Of a stretch of DNA of 64,000 bases, positions 21,277 to 30,167 are shown in pieces. The first letter of the stretch is position 1. The number at the start of each line of letters is the position of its first letter. Both the position numbers and the translations under genes were made by a program. The notes under the pieces were generated by a model that saw only the letters and a program-made list of their open reading frames with translations, was not told the origin of the DNA and ran no database searches. Source of the stretch: Nakazawaea peltata (taxonomy: Eukaryota > Ascomycota > Pichiomycetes > Alaninales > Pachysolenaceae); contig BCGQ01000008.1 of assembly GCA_001599355.1 (NCBI GenBank), forward strand, positions 496,001 through 560,000, given 5' to 3'.

Positions 21277-22200
21277 CTACTCTTGCCATTTCTTGCCGGT
21301 CAAAGCTTCGTAAGCCTCGACATACTTCAGCTTAGTACGAATGGTGATATCTTCGGTCATAGCGACTCCATCTACACGATCTAATTTGTTAGATGTGAGC
21401 CAGTCTCTTAAGAATTGTTTGTCGTAAGAATCTTGAGACTTACCAATGGCATAAGAAGCTTTATTCCAGAAACGAGAACTATCTGGAGTCAAAACTTCAT
21501 CGACAAGTACCAATTCACCTTGAGAATCAAGTCCGAATTCGAACTTGGTGTCGGCAATGATAATACCTTTCTCGGAAGCGAAATCACGAGCTTTAGTATA
21601 AAGTTCAACAGCCTTGGCAGCTAATTTGTCACATAATTCTTTACCAATTAACAGTTCCAGTTGTTCTGGAGAGATGTTTTCATCATGTTCACCTTGTTCA
21701 GCCTTAGTGGATGGGGTGAAAATTGGAGTCTCAAATGGCTCACTCTCTTGTAAGTCATGGCTGGTAGTGATAGTCAACCCGTGGACGGTCTTAGTCTTCT
21801 TATATTCACTCCAAGCACTCCCAGTGATATAACCACGTACAATGGCTTCCAATGGTACTAATTTCAACTTCTTAACAAGCAAAGAACGGCCAGCCAATTG
21901 GTCACGGTACTTGGCTTCACTCAATTGCTTTGGCAATTTCAGGAAGATCTCGTCATCGGAGCTCGAAATAATATGAGTTGGAATGGTGTCGGACACAAAT
22001 TCGAACCAAAATGCTGATAACTGAGTAAGAATCTTACCCTTAGATGGAATACCATTAGTCATAATGACATCGTAGGCGGAAATTCTATCGGTAGCAACGA
22101 ACAACAAGGAGTTGTCATCGACTTGATAGATATCTCTAACTTTACCACGAGCAATCAATGGTAAGATACCGTCTAAGTTAGTCTGAGTTAAAGCGGACAT
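21277..22200 (-). CDS. ADE1: SAICAR synthetase (purine biosynthesis)
   Basis: Phosphoribosylaminoimidazole-succinocarboxamide synthase, which joins CAIR and aspartate using ATP in de novo purine synthesis. It is 307 residues. Clear matches to yeast Ade1 are LDGILPLIARGKVRDIYQVD at the N-terminus, LLFVATDRISAYDVIMTNGI, PLEAIVRGYITGSAWSEYKK, FTPSTKAEQGEHDENIS, IIIADTKFEFGLD, VDEVLTPDSSRFW and DSYDKQFLRDWLTSNKLD. The start at 22200 is the first ATG and corresponds to MSALTQTNLDG. A TGACTC box lies 115 bp upstream. It is divergent from SPC19 with 264 bp between the starts. Confidence 0.97.
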   Translation of the reverse strand: MSALTQTNLDGILPLIARGKVRDIYQVDDNSLLFVATDRISAYDVIMTNGIPSKGKILTQLSAFWFEFVSDTIPTHIISSSDDEIFLKLPKQLSEAKYRDQLAGRSLLVKKLKLVPLEAIVRGYITGSAWSEYKKTKTVHGLTITTSHDLQESEPFETPIFTPSTKAEQGEHDENISPEQLELLIGKELCDKLAAKAVELYTKARDFASEKGIIIADTKFEFGLDSQGELVLVDEVLTPDSSRFWNKASYAIGKSQDSYDKQFLRDWLTSNKLDRVDGVAMTEDITIRTKLKYVEAYEALTGKKWQE

Positions 22201-22314
22201 TTTGATCTTGGTATTGAATTTCAATTCTGATCTCTGATTCACCCCTCTATAGGTTATATAAGAAGATGAGATATGAGATGAAAATTTAAATTATTAACTC
22301 TGTGTGAAGAAAAT

Positions 22315-22320
22315 TGACTC
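22315..22320 (-). promoter_or_regulatory. TGACTC box upstream of ADE1
   Basis: TGACTC (GAGTCA on the gene strand) 115 bp before the ADE1 start. In S. cerevisiae, ADE promoters carry this Bas1/Gcn4 core for adenine and general amino-acid control. That it works this way here is inference; a single hexamer is weak evidence. Confidence 0.45.
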
Positions 22321-22464
22321 TGCCGCGTGTGTGGGTTTTTGACTTTAAACATCGTTACACCAATCTCATCGTGAGCAATTTATCACAGCCTCACGCGCCC
22401 TATTTCTCTCCCTTTAAAAATAAACAAACTTGATCTTAATTGATGGCAATTCAGTCAACGTAAA

Positions 22465-22989
22465 ATGTCAGCTCAAGAGAATTTAGATAAATGTTTGGAG
22501 TCGATTTCATCGTCCAACATGTTATTGGAGTCGAGTGTTGCACTTCTTCAGCATTCGACTCATGATTTCCCACGTATTTCGACCGTGTTACGCCAAAACA
22601 AAGTCTTCACGGTAGTGCCCGAACTCGATGTGATGCAATCGTCGAGTTATTTGAAGAATAAGATCGAACCACAGGTAGGGACGTTGTTAGGGAAGATCGA
22701 TTTGGAATTGGATAAGTTACAAAAGAGAAAACTGGCGCTTTCTCAGAAATCGGATCTTCAGAACGTAAGACTTGAAACTTTCAGTAAATTAGGTGACGGT
22801 GAGAGCAATAACAGTGGCGGTAAACAGTCAGGAATTGGGTCATCAACATTAGGAGAAGTTTCCGGAACTGAAGCCGAATTACAGCGGTTGAAATTTTTAC
22901 GCAATAAGAAGGAACGTTTAAATTATTCATTATCAAGATTAAATTTGCAAGACAAAAAGAGAAGATTGAGTTTACTCCCTATGAATTAG
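22465..22989 (+). CDS. SPC19: DASH/Dam1 complex subunit Spc19
   Basis: A 174-residue subunit of the DASH/Dam1 ring that couples kinetochores to microtubules. The N-terminal half aligns with yeast Spc19 in pattern: LDKCLESISSSNMLLESSVALL, then VLRQNKVFTVVPELDV (compare MLQTKRVFRLVPEYDV) and IEPQVGTLLGKIDLELDKLQ. The C-terminal part is helical and charged (ELQRLKFLRNKKERLNYSLSRL), probably coiled coil, after a Gly/Ser linker. Its TAG stop overlaps the stop of the convergent RAV2 gene in the tetranucleotide TTAG (22986-22989). SPC19-RAV2-COQ4 is also the order and orientation on S. cerevisiae chromosome IV (YDR201W, YDR202C, YDR204W). Confidence 0.92.
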   Translation: MSAQENLDKCLESISSSNMLLESSVALLQHSTHDFPRISTVLRQNKVFTVVPELDVMQSSSYLKNKIEPQVGTLLGKIDLELDKLQKRKLALSQKSDLQNVRLETFSKLGDGESNNSGGKQSGIGSSTLGEVSGTEAELQRLKFLRNKKERLNYSLSRLNLQDKKRRLSLLPMN

Positions 22990-24077
22990 CTATCGATGAC
23001 CATAATCAAGTTCTCGTAAAACTTCATGATGTTGTTTTCGACGATACCCAATTTGATGGCGACACTCATCAATAATGGATCTCCGATATTCAACTCCAAA
23101 TTACGTTTCACCATCACCACACATTTTTGATGATCATTATTTTCGTAGGTGATACATTTTTCGATGTATTTGAGGTTTTCCAGTTTCTTTTGACTAGAAT
23201 TATGGAATAATGAGGTGAATGCTGAGGTGGAAGAAGCAAGAGCATGATCAAAACTGGTTCCTGAAGAAGTAAATGGATGGTTCTCTTGCAACAGCAGCAG
23301 TCTCAGCATCTTTTCCTGTTCTTCGGTAATCACCGTACTAATAGATTTGCGTCTTTCTTTACTGATCTTCATTTTCAAATTATCCACGAATGAAAGCCCA
23401 GTCTTTTGATCCACTAAACACCATGGTCTCACCAAGACATTCTGCAACTCATGAAACTCCAAGAAAAGATCATTATCATTCACAAAGAATTCCAATGCTA
23501 TAGTGTCAGGCAATTGAGGACTGAATTTAGTCGATAATGTCCTTTGTCTAGGAAACAAATACTTGGGGTTAGGTGTCTTCAAATAGTTCAACGACGTGGA
23601 TATCGATATTAACAAATTATGTATATCATCCATCATCTTCATATGGTCTTTATAGGTATCAATTAATAAAATCTCATCCAATTTTTTTAGACTTTTAAGT
23701 ATGAATTCGTCACAATCATTTAATTGACGGATGATTATCTCGTTGTGTGGATCAGTGCGGGTATCAAGTCTTACTCGGCACTGTCTCCCTCCATTAAGCA
23801 GCTTGATGTTCTTGAAAACAATCTCCATTTGTACCACTTTGAAGCTCTGTCGTGTCACCACACCCTTGATATATTCGGATTGATATGAACTTAAGGGGAG
23901 TTTGACCTGTTGGTTGGATGTGAGTAATTCATGACATTGTTGGAGAGTATCACGAAGAGATGGAAGCTCTGGTTTGATCACATTCTCAACAAGCCAACGA
24001 GTTTCTGACTCGGTCGATTTTTTATGTTCCAAGACCAATTTATGGGGGTCTATTGGTGGGTATAATTCGAATGACAT
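22986..24077 (-). CDS. RAV2: Rav2/Rogdi-like RAVE complex subunit
   Basis: A 363-residue protein, probably Rav2, the Rogdi-family subunit of RAVE, which promotes reassembly of the vacuolar H+-ATPase. The N-terminus ETRWLVENVIKPELPSLRDT followed by LQQCHELL is typical of Rogdi/Rav2 proteins. Further family-like parts are YIKGVVTRQSFKVVQMEIVF, PNPKYLFPRQRTL, ALEFFVNDNDLFLEFHELQN and RPWCLVDQKTGLSFVDNLK. Position supports the call: it lies between SPC19 and COQ4 exactly as RAV2 does in S. cerevisiae. No membrane segment is visible, in keeping with a cytosolic assembly factor. The ATG at 24077 is the first in frame. Confidence 0.85.
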   Translation of the reverse strand: MSFELYPPIDPHKLVLEHKKSTESETRWLVENVIKPELPSLRDTLQQCHELLTSNQQVKLPLSSYQSEYIKGVVTRQSFKVVQMEIVFKNIKLLNGGRQCRVRLDTRTDPHNEIIIRQLNDCDEFILKSLKKLDEILLIDTYKDHMKMMDDIHNLLISISTSLNYLKTPNPKYLFPRQRTLSTKFSPQLPDTIALEFFVNDNDLFLEFHELQNVLVRPWCLVDQKTGLSFVDNLKMKISKERRKSISTVITEEQEKMLRLLLLQENHPFTSSGTSFDHALASSTSAFTSLFHNSSQKKLENLKYIEKCITYENNDHQKCVVMVKRNLELNIGDPLLMSVAIKLGIVENNIMKFYENLIMVIDS

Positions 24078-24413
24078 GACAGAAATGGGTGGGGAACTGA
24101 AGTTAATGTGTATTAGGGTTGGGAGCTGTTTGTTGCGATCTGTTTTCGAGAGTTGTTGAGTCTGTTCAAGTGTCTTTAAGTCTGTTCTAAGTGAGCATTA
24201 AATTTGACTGAGTAATCTACCAAATTTGACTGAGTCCAACTATTTGACTGAGTGAGAAGAAAATTAACCGAGTGAAGACAATATTGAGCATATTACGAAT
24301 ATCAAATCGGCCCATTTCGATCATCGGAAGCTCAGCAAGGCTCGGTAATCACTAGGTGACGACTAAGTGAAATTGGGCGAGACTAAGCAAAACCACTCTA
24401 CACTGTACGAACA
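24078..24413. other. Divergent RAV2/COQ4 intergenic region
   Basis: Holds three copies of TTTGACTGAGT on the plus strand (24203, 24225, 24243), with related GACTAAG and GAGTGAG words around them. No gene seen. Confidence 0.55.
24203..24253 (+). repeat. Three TTTGACTGAGT direct repeats
   Basis: Exact 11-bp copies at 24203-24213, 24225-24235 and 24243-24253, spaced 22 and 18 bp. A binding-site cluster between RAV2 and COQ4 is possible; the factor is unknown. Confidence 0.7.
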
Positions 24414-25367
24414 ATGATCAGTCACCTTTCTGTACTCAGCAGAAAACCCCTGGTAACTGTACAATCCAGAGGATTCATCCTCGGTTCAGCTGTGGTATCA
24501 GCGGCTAGCCATTTCATCTTCGGAGAAGAACTGAGATTGGCTGATAAAATGGAACTGGGTGAACTTCATAAGAAAAAGTCTCCATTCGAATTAGAAATGG
24601 AGAAGGAGAATAAGTCAAAGTTTAAGATTCCGGAGAGACCACCTCCTAATTACCCTGGCCATGTACCTTTGTCCTACAGTGAGAGACTGATCATGATTTT
24701 AGGGTCTTCACTTGGGGCTTTCTTGACTCCACAAAGAAATGAGTTCATTGTGGGATTGGGAGAATCGACGGCATTCCCTTGGTTTTTGAATAATTTGAGA
24801 CGTCAGATGTTGAATGACCCCGTAGGAAGACAAATATTACGTGAAAGACCTCGTATGGATTCGGAATCGTTACATTTAGATGAGCTTCGTAAATTACCTG
24901 AGAATTCTATAGGCCATTCGTATGTGAAATGGCTTGACCGTGAAGGTGTATCACCAGATACAAGAGAACCTGTTCGTTACATAGATGACGAAGAATTACT
25001 GTATGTATTCCAAAGATATCGTGAGTGTCATGATTTTTACCATACTATAACAGGATTACCTATTGTTCGTGAGGGTGAGATTGCATTGAAATGTTTCGAA
25101 TTTTTGAATTTAGGGATTCCAATGACCGGTTTGGGTCTGTTATTTGCTCCATGGAATACCAGTTCTAAACAACGTTCTCGTCTTTTCAACATCTACTATC
25201 CTTGGGCTTTCTCTAATCTGAGCACTTGTAAACCGTTGATCAATGTTTACTGGGAGAAGATAATGGAGAGAGATATCGATGAATTCCGCTCAGAATTGGG
25301 ACTCACAAAACCCCCAGATATGAGACTGTTGAGGAAACTGCTGAAGTTGGCCAAATCATCCATCTGA
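24414..25367 (+). CDS. COQ4: Coenzyme Q biosynthesis protein Coq4
   Basis: Mitochondrial protein of the ubiquinone synthesis complex, recently linked to C1 decarboxylation/hydroxylation; in yeast it organises the CoQ synthome at the inner membrane. It is 317 residues. The N-terminus (SHLSVLSRKPLVTVQSRGF) is basic and Ser-rich, like a mitochondrial presequence. The family metal-binding motif HDxxH-x11-E is intact as HDFYHTITGLPIVREGE at about residue 205. Other matches are PLSYSERLIMILGSSLGAFL, FIVGLGESTAF, DPVGRQILRERPRM and WAFSNLSTCKPLINVYWEK. The first ATG is 24414. Confidence 0.97.
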   Translation: MISHLSVLSRKPLVTVQSRGFILGSAVVSAASHFIFGEELRLADKMELGELHKKKSPFELEMEKENKSKFKIPERPPPNYPGHVPLSYSERLIMILGSSLGAFLTPQRNEFIVGLGESTAFPWFLNNLRRQMLNDPVGRQILRERPRMDSESLHLDELRKLPENSIGHSYVKWLDREGVSPDTREPVRYIDDEELLYVFQRYRECHDFYHTITGLPIVREGEIALKCFEFLNLGIPMTGLGLLFAPWNTSSKQRSRLFNIYYPWAFSNLSTCKPLINVYWEKIMERDIDEFRSELGLTKPPDMRLLRKLLKLAKSSI

Positions 25368-25429
25368 TGTACATAGATTATATATGATTTAATGGTAGTG
25401 TATGAAATATCAAATATCTGTATTGAGCC

Positions 25430-25605
25430 CGAGGTCAAGCGGCGATCTCCCGCGCAGCGATTTCGTGCCCATCGGTTTCGCATCCATCGGTTTCGTGTCC
25501 AGCAAGCTCCCCCCGCAGCCCGACGGATCCTTGCCCTTTCTGCCTCATCCCCGCCCATTCTCTGCGCGGACGGCAGGGCCTCTCCACCCATGCGGCTTGG
25601 AGCCA
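25430..25605. other. GC-rich island upstream of CDD1
   Basis: About 175 bp of clearly higher GC than its surroundings (by eye roughly 60% against about 40%). It contains CATCGGTTTCG twice, 15 bp apart, preceded by a related GATTTCGTGCC. It lies between the COQ4 stop and the CDD1 start. Frames open through it only because it lacks AT-rich stops; none looks like a real protein. Confidence 0.6.
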
Positions 25606-25662
25606 TAGGAATATTAAAACCGTTGATATTGCCACTTCAAAACAGTTACACCGCCAAGCAAA

Positions 25663-26199
25663 ATGCAGATGCGTAATTTAGACTTAGACAATTTGACACC
25701 TCCTTTCTACAACGATCACGATGAACTCGATGACAAGTTGTTTGAAGAGCTCAAATCCAAATGTTTAGCTCGTAAGTACTATAGCTCAATCTCATTTGGA
25801 GCATCTACTAACAGGATATGAATAGAACAAGAAATGGCATACTGCCCATATTCCAAGTTCAAAGTTGGATGCTGTATCCTTACAGAAGATGGCTCTTTTG
25901 TAGGGGGTGCCAATGTTGAAAATGCTAGTCATGGAGCTGCCATCTGTGCTGAGAGAACAGCTATTGTGAAGCTGGTATCTAGTGGACAACGTAAGTTCAA
26001 GGTCATTGCTATCTGTGCCTCAATGGATGATATCATCACTCCTTGTGGTATTTGCAGACAAGTCATCCGTGAGTTCACCCACCAAGAGGGTCTTAAGTTG
26101 CCAATTTACATGTTCAACAGTGATGGATCGAAGTTCCTTAAGATGTTCTTGGATGATTTGATGCCATTAAGTTTTGGACCTGATTCTCGTGTTCGTTAG
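25663..26199 (+). CDS. CDD1: Cytidine deaminase, spliced
   Basis: Deaminates cytidine and deoxycytidine to uridine forms in pyrimidine salvage. Exons 25663-25771 and 25826-26199 encode 160 residues. Exon 1 encodes MQMRNLDLDNLTPPFYNDHD and reads through to the end of exon 1; the junction gives LAQQEMAYCPYSKFKVGC, which is the usual CDA N-terminal helix entering the catalytic fold. Zinc and catalytic residues are intact: NASHGAAICAERTAI (Cys and Glu) and PCGICRQVIREF (two Cys). A second in-frame ATG, two codons in, could also be used. In S. cerevisiae CDD1 (YLR245C) is beside MAP1. Confidence 0.95.
25772..25825 (+). other. CDD1 intron
   Basis: A 54-nt intron: donor GTAAGT at 25772, perfect branch site TACTAAC at 25806-25812, acceptor TAG at 25823-25825. 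The nearer AG at 25813-25814 directly abuts the branch site and would not give the family sequence. Confidence 0.93.
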
Positions 26200-26496
26200 A
26201 CAAAACTTATTAGACGTACTTATTTATAATAAATCTAGACCCTACATCTATTTAAGATACCCAATCCAGTCTTCATCTCTCACCAACCCCATACTCTAAT
26301 CATACCCCGCTCTAACCGTACATTTTCCTTATCACCTCTCATAACCGTAACGTTGCCCCATCTCAGCAATTTATCAATTATCACCACTTAATATCCCAAA
26401 CAGCGCTTCGGTTATAAAAACAAGCATAAATCGATACCCATCGATTCGCCAAATTGTGGAAGGCAGTCCCATCTAATCGATCATCCTGGATCTATC
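26200..26496 (+). promoter_or_regulatory. VPS34 upstream region with TAACCGTA sites
   Basis: TAACCGTA occurs at 26313-26320 and 26342-26349, and a related TAACCGA lies on the minus strand near 26405. The same word forms a longer array before BNA5. The factor is not known to me. Confidence 0.45.
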
Positions 26497-29475
26497 ATGT
26501 ACAAATCCAACACATCGACCACATTTTGCCTCTCTAAGGATCTAGTGACCCCCTTCAAACTCAAGCTAGGAAATCTCCAGCTTGAAGATCACGCCCCCGG
26601 GGCATCGGTGTTCATGACAATGCAATTGATCTCTTCAAGTCGGCCAATTACCGCCCCCTACACGACATTCTTATATAATCTTACAAACAATAACAAATGG
26701 GTGGAATTTCCTGTCAAATATAGTCAGATACCAGCCGACGTTCAAGTGGTGATCATCTTTTACAACTACAATAATAAGGGACGAAAACATCATATAGGAA
26801 TTAGTTCATTTAACCTTTTTAATATCGATGCAGAAAAAGATGAATCAGCCAACTTCACATTGAAAAAAGGATACCAAAAATTCCCAATTTTATTGCGCGA
26901 CACTACCTTAGAGGAGCTTGAAGTGCTCCCCTCCTCTGAGGCATCTCTTATACCAGAATTGGAGAAGAAGATCAAACTACATGAAAATGGAGATATTCCA
27001 ACGATAGATTGGCTTGATAATCTCACGTTTCGTCGTATTGAGCAATTAAACAAGGCGACCACCCCTTCGCTACACAGCTTCTTTCATATAGAACTCTGTC
27101 AATTTGACGTACCAGTGGTGTTCTCCGATGTTAAATACTCAATAATCAATATCCCCAGGTATACGGAGTCGTCTCTTACACAGCTGCAGCAACAACAGCT
27201 GCAGCAACTTCAACAAGACTCTGAGATGATTAATAATGTGTTCGGGGGTGGAAGTGTGAGTATCCTTGAACCCCAACAACAACTGTCACAAGGCTCTGCA
27301 ATACTGCCCATTTTCGATCCTGATCAGTACCGTGATTATAACAATGATGACCCAATTGACATGAAGTTTAGGAAATTGGACAGAGTTAACCAAGTTTCGT
27401 CGTTCGATAAAGATCTTAAACCCACTCTTAAGCTTCGGTCGACTATTTTCGAAATTCTTAAGAAGCAATTCTTTGAAAAGTTGACCTCTCAAGAGAAGAA
27501 CTTGATCTGGAAGTTTAGATTTTACCTTCTCAACAACTTCCTTTCAAACAAATCGTTGGAATTCAACAATTTTGTCATCAATTTTATCAAATGTATCAAT
27601 TGGAGTGATGAATTTGAGGTCAATGAGTTCTTGAATATCATCAATGAGGTACAAATTCAACATGAGAAAGAGAACCTTTTCCTCAGAGAGTTGGAGATTG
27701 TAGATTGTCTCGAACTTTTGAGTTACAATTATCGTAATCCTATTATCAGGAAGTTGGCCATTGAAAGATTGAAAATGGCCCACGATGATGAGTTGGAGTT
27801 GTACTTTTTACAATTAGTACAGCTGTTAAAATTTGAGAATGAGAACGATGAGACGATAGGAGACTCGCTTGATAATTCTGAGCTACTGATCGATGGAGTT
27901 TCATCCTCTAATACAAGTGATTATTCGGTCATTGATTCTACAGATTTCAGTGGTCAAGATCATTCTATTTTGGGCCCAATTGTAAGCAACAACAAACTCA
28001 TTCGTCTCCACTCTCCTTTACTGCTGTTTTTGATCGAAAGAGCCGTCGATAATAAACGATTATCTAGTTTCTTTTATTGGTATCTCAAGGTCGAATGTGA
28101 TGGAGAGTCTAAGAGGAACAGATACCGTAATACTCAACCTCAGCCTACTCAGCATTTACAACCACAACTGCAACTTAATGAAGTGGATGAAGGGAACATA
28201 CTTTTAGACGATCATTCTAACTCCCAGCCACATCACCAGAGCCGTGTTTTCTCTAAAACGATGAATAACTTCATAGTGACTCTCTTACATTCAACCAATG
28301 GACAAGACAAATTGAACACATTAATGAGGCAGATCGAAATTTTCACTAAAATTCGTGATATCGCCAACAAAATCAAAAATGTATATAGAAAGGAGCCTCA
28401 GGCAGCTAAGATTGAGCTGTTGAGGAAGATTTTGGGTGAGAAAGAGTCGAGAAGGAAAAGAGACGGTAATAGTAACTCTGTAGGAGCATCTGTAGCTACA
28501 ATTTCTTCACAGCATCATTCTGAGATTGATTCAATCTCTACTTTATTGAAATTTGAGCCAGTGCCACTCCCCCTTGATCCAGATTTCGAGGTTTGTGGGA
28601 CTGTTCCTCAACACTCCAGTGTATTCAAGTCGAGTTTGTCGCCCCTCAAAATCTCTTTCAAAACAGCAGATGGAGGGGAATATCCATTGATGTATAAAAT
28701 CGGAGATGACTTACGGCAGGACCAGTTTGTCATCCAAATAATGACATTGATTCAAAAGATATTGGAAAATGAGAATTTGGACCTTCGTTTAAAGCCTTAT
28801 AAAATTTTGCTGTTAGGAGAGGTTGAAGGTTTAATTGAATTCATTCCCAATGAATCCTTGTCATCAATCTTATCAAAACACCAAGGATCAATTTTGAAAT
28901 TCCTCCAAGCTCATAATCCTGACCCTACAGAGCGTCTCAACGTAAAACTGGAAGTCATGGACAACTATGTTCGCTCTTGTGCCGGATATTGTGTCATCAC
29001 TTATTTACTCGGAGTAGGAGATAGACATTTGGATAATTTATTGCTAACTAAGGATGGTTTCTTTTTCCACGCCGATTTTGGTTATATTTTGGGAGAGGAT
29101 CCTAAGCCTTTCCCTCCTTTGATGAAATTGCCTATCCAGATTATTGAAGGTATGGGAGGTCTACAAGATGAAAATTACAAAATGTTCTGCAATTATTGTT
29201 TCATCACTTATATCACGTTGCGGAAAAATTCCAATTTGATCTTAAATCTTTTCCAATTGATGATCGACTCGAGTATCCCTGTTTTACAGACTAATAATGG
29301 AGATGAGATGGAAAAATTCGAATTGATTTTGAAGGTTAAAGATAAATTCATGTTGGAATTGAATGATGAAGAGGCCATTTTACATTTCCAGAACTTGATC
29401 AATGATAGTGTCAATGCTTTCTTACCAGTGGTTATAGATAGATTACATAGTTTTGCTCAGTATTGGAGGGCATAA
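26497..29475 (+). CDS. VPS34: Class III phosphatidylinositol 3-kinase
   Basis: Makes PI3P on endosomes, vacuole and autophagosome precursors, working with Vps15 and Vps30/Atg14/Vps38. It is 992 residues, longer than S. cerevisiae Vps34 (875). An N-terminal C2 domain lies at about 10-170, a PIK helical domain at about 310-490, and the kinase domain at about 690-992. Landmarks are GDDLRQDQFVIQIM, the catalytic loop GDRHLDNLLLT (near 842), HADFGYILGEDPKPFPP (near 860) and a C-terminal membrane-binding helix ending LHSFAQYWRA. Extra length comes from low-complexity inserts: Gln-rich LTQLQQQQLQQLQQ near 228, an acidic/Ser linker near 450-490 and a Gln/Pro stretch near 545. All catalytic residues are present. 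Confidence 0.97.
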   Translation: MYKSNTSTTFCLSKDLVTPFKLKLGNLQLEDHAPGASVFMTMQLISSSRPITAPYTTFLYNLTNNNKWVEFPVKYSQIPADVQVVIIFYNYNNKGRKHHIGISSFNLFNIDAEKDESANFTLKKGYQKFPILLRDTTLEELEVLPSSEASLIPELEKKIKLHENGDIPTIDWLDNLTFRRIEQLNKATTPSLHSFFHIELCQFDVPVVFSDVKYSIINIPRYTESSLTQLQQQQLQQLQQDSEMINNVFGGGSVSILEPQQQLSQGSAILPIFDPDQYRDYNNDDPIDMKFRKLDRVNQVSSFDKDLKPTLKLRSTIFEILKKQFFEKLTSQEKNLIWKFRFYLLNNFLSNKSLEFNNFVINFIKCINWSDEFEVNEFLNIINEVQIQHEKENLFLRELEIVDCLELLSYNYRNPIIRKLAIERLKMAHDDELELYFLQLVQLLKFENENDETIGDSLDNSELLIDGVSSSNTSDYSVIDSTDFSGQDHSILGPIVSNNKLIRLHSPLLLFLIERAVDNKRLSSFFYWYLKVECDGESKRNRYRNTQPQPTQHLQPQLQLNEVDEGNILLDDHSNSQPHHQSRVFSKTMNNFIVTLLHSTNGQDKLNTLMRQIEIFTKIRDIANKIKNVYRKEPQAAKIELLRKILGEKESRRKRDGNSNSVGASVATISSQHHSEIDSISTLLKFEPVPLPLDPDFEVCGTVPQHSSVFKSSLSPLKISFKTADGGEYPLMYKIGDDLRQDQFVIQIMTLIQKILENENLDLRLKPYKILLLGEVEGLIEFIPNESLSSILSKHQGSILKFLQAHNPDPTERLNVKLEVMDNYVRSCAGYCVITYLLGVGDRHLDNLLLTKDGFFFHADFGYILGEDPKPFPPLMKLPIQIIEGMGGLQDENYKMFCNYCFITYITLRKNSNLILNLFQLMIDSSIPVLQTNNGDEMEKFELILKVKDKFMLELNDEEAILHFQNLINDSVNAFLPVVIDRLHSFAQYWRA

Positions 29476-30167
29476 TGCAACTAAAGTCTAATTAAGCGGA
29501 TAAAAAAGCTTATTTTTTGAATTGTATTGTTAATTTGCTGATCTTGAGTGCGGGAATAAGGACTTAAATCACTCAACTCAAATTATGGTTTCCTTGGTAA
29601 TAATATGCCCTGATTTTGGTTACCCCAGCCCCTATTCTTCATGGCTCCGCCTATAATAACCCTAGCTTCCGAGACAAACGTAAGCCACTACCCACTTCGA
29701 CCTGCTCTCTTATCACATCATCCTTATCGCTTAATTGCCTCTTTCCGGAACATAACGCGTCGCCCACTCATCATTCCCATCAGCCGTTAGCGGTGCTGCC
29801 CTCTATCTATCCTCTTCCGTTCAAATCTGCCCCTGCCCTACCTCTTATCGCCCTCCTAATTTCCTGATTAGGTAATAATCAGCGCCGATAACGACGCACA
29901 CGGAATAAAATTCTCATCTATCCGCCGAAGAGAAAAATTTTAGCTCGGATATTTGGCCTTAAATCTCCTTAGTCAATATTCGATGCAGAATCCCAGTTGG
30001 TATATATATGAGGTCTAGTACTCTTGGACATACATGGATACAGATCTGTTCACCATTTTAGCATTATTTTGGATCTACATGTGTTGAGAAAGAGTTAATT
30101 TCTATTTTTATCATCTAGAGTTTTAGCTCATCTCTCTTTACACTTCATACTTAACTATATATTCATA
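29476..30167. other. YOR1 upstream region
   Basis: A 692-bp promoter region. It contains CTTATCG at 29723 and 29844, and CCTAATTTCCTGATTAGG, an inverted repeat (about 29854-29871). There is a C-rich stretch and AT-rich TATA-like sequence near 30001. I found no exact TCCGYGGA (PDRE). No gene seen. Confidence 0.5.

Noticed and set aside
25247-25676. Open frames through the GC-rich island near CDD1
   Set aside because: Arg/Pro-rich products follow from the composition; they overlap COQ4 or the CDD1 leader and match no family.
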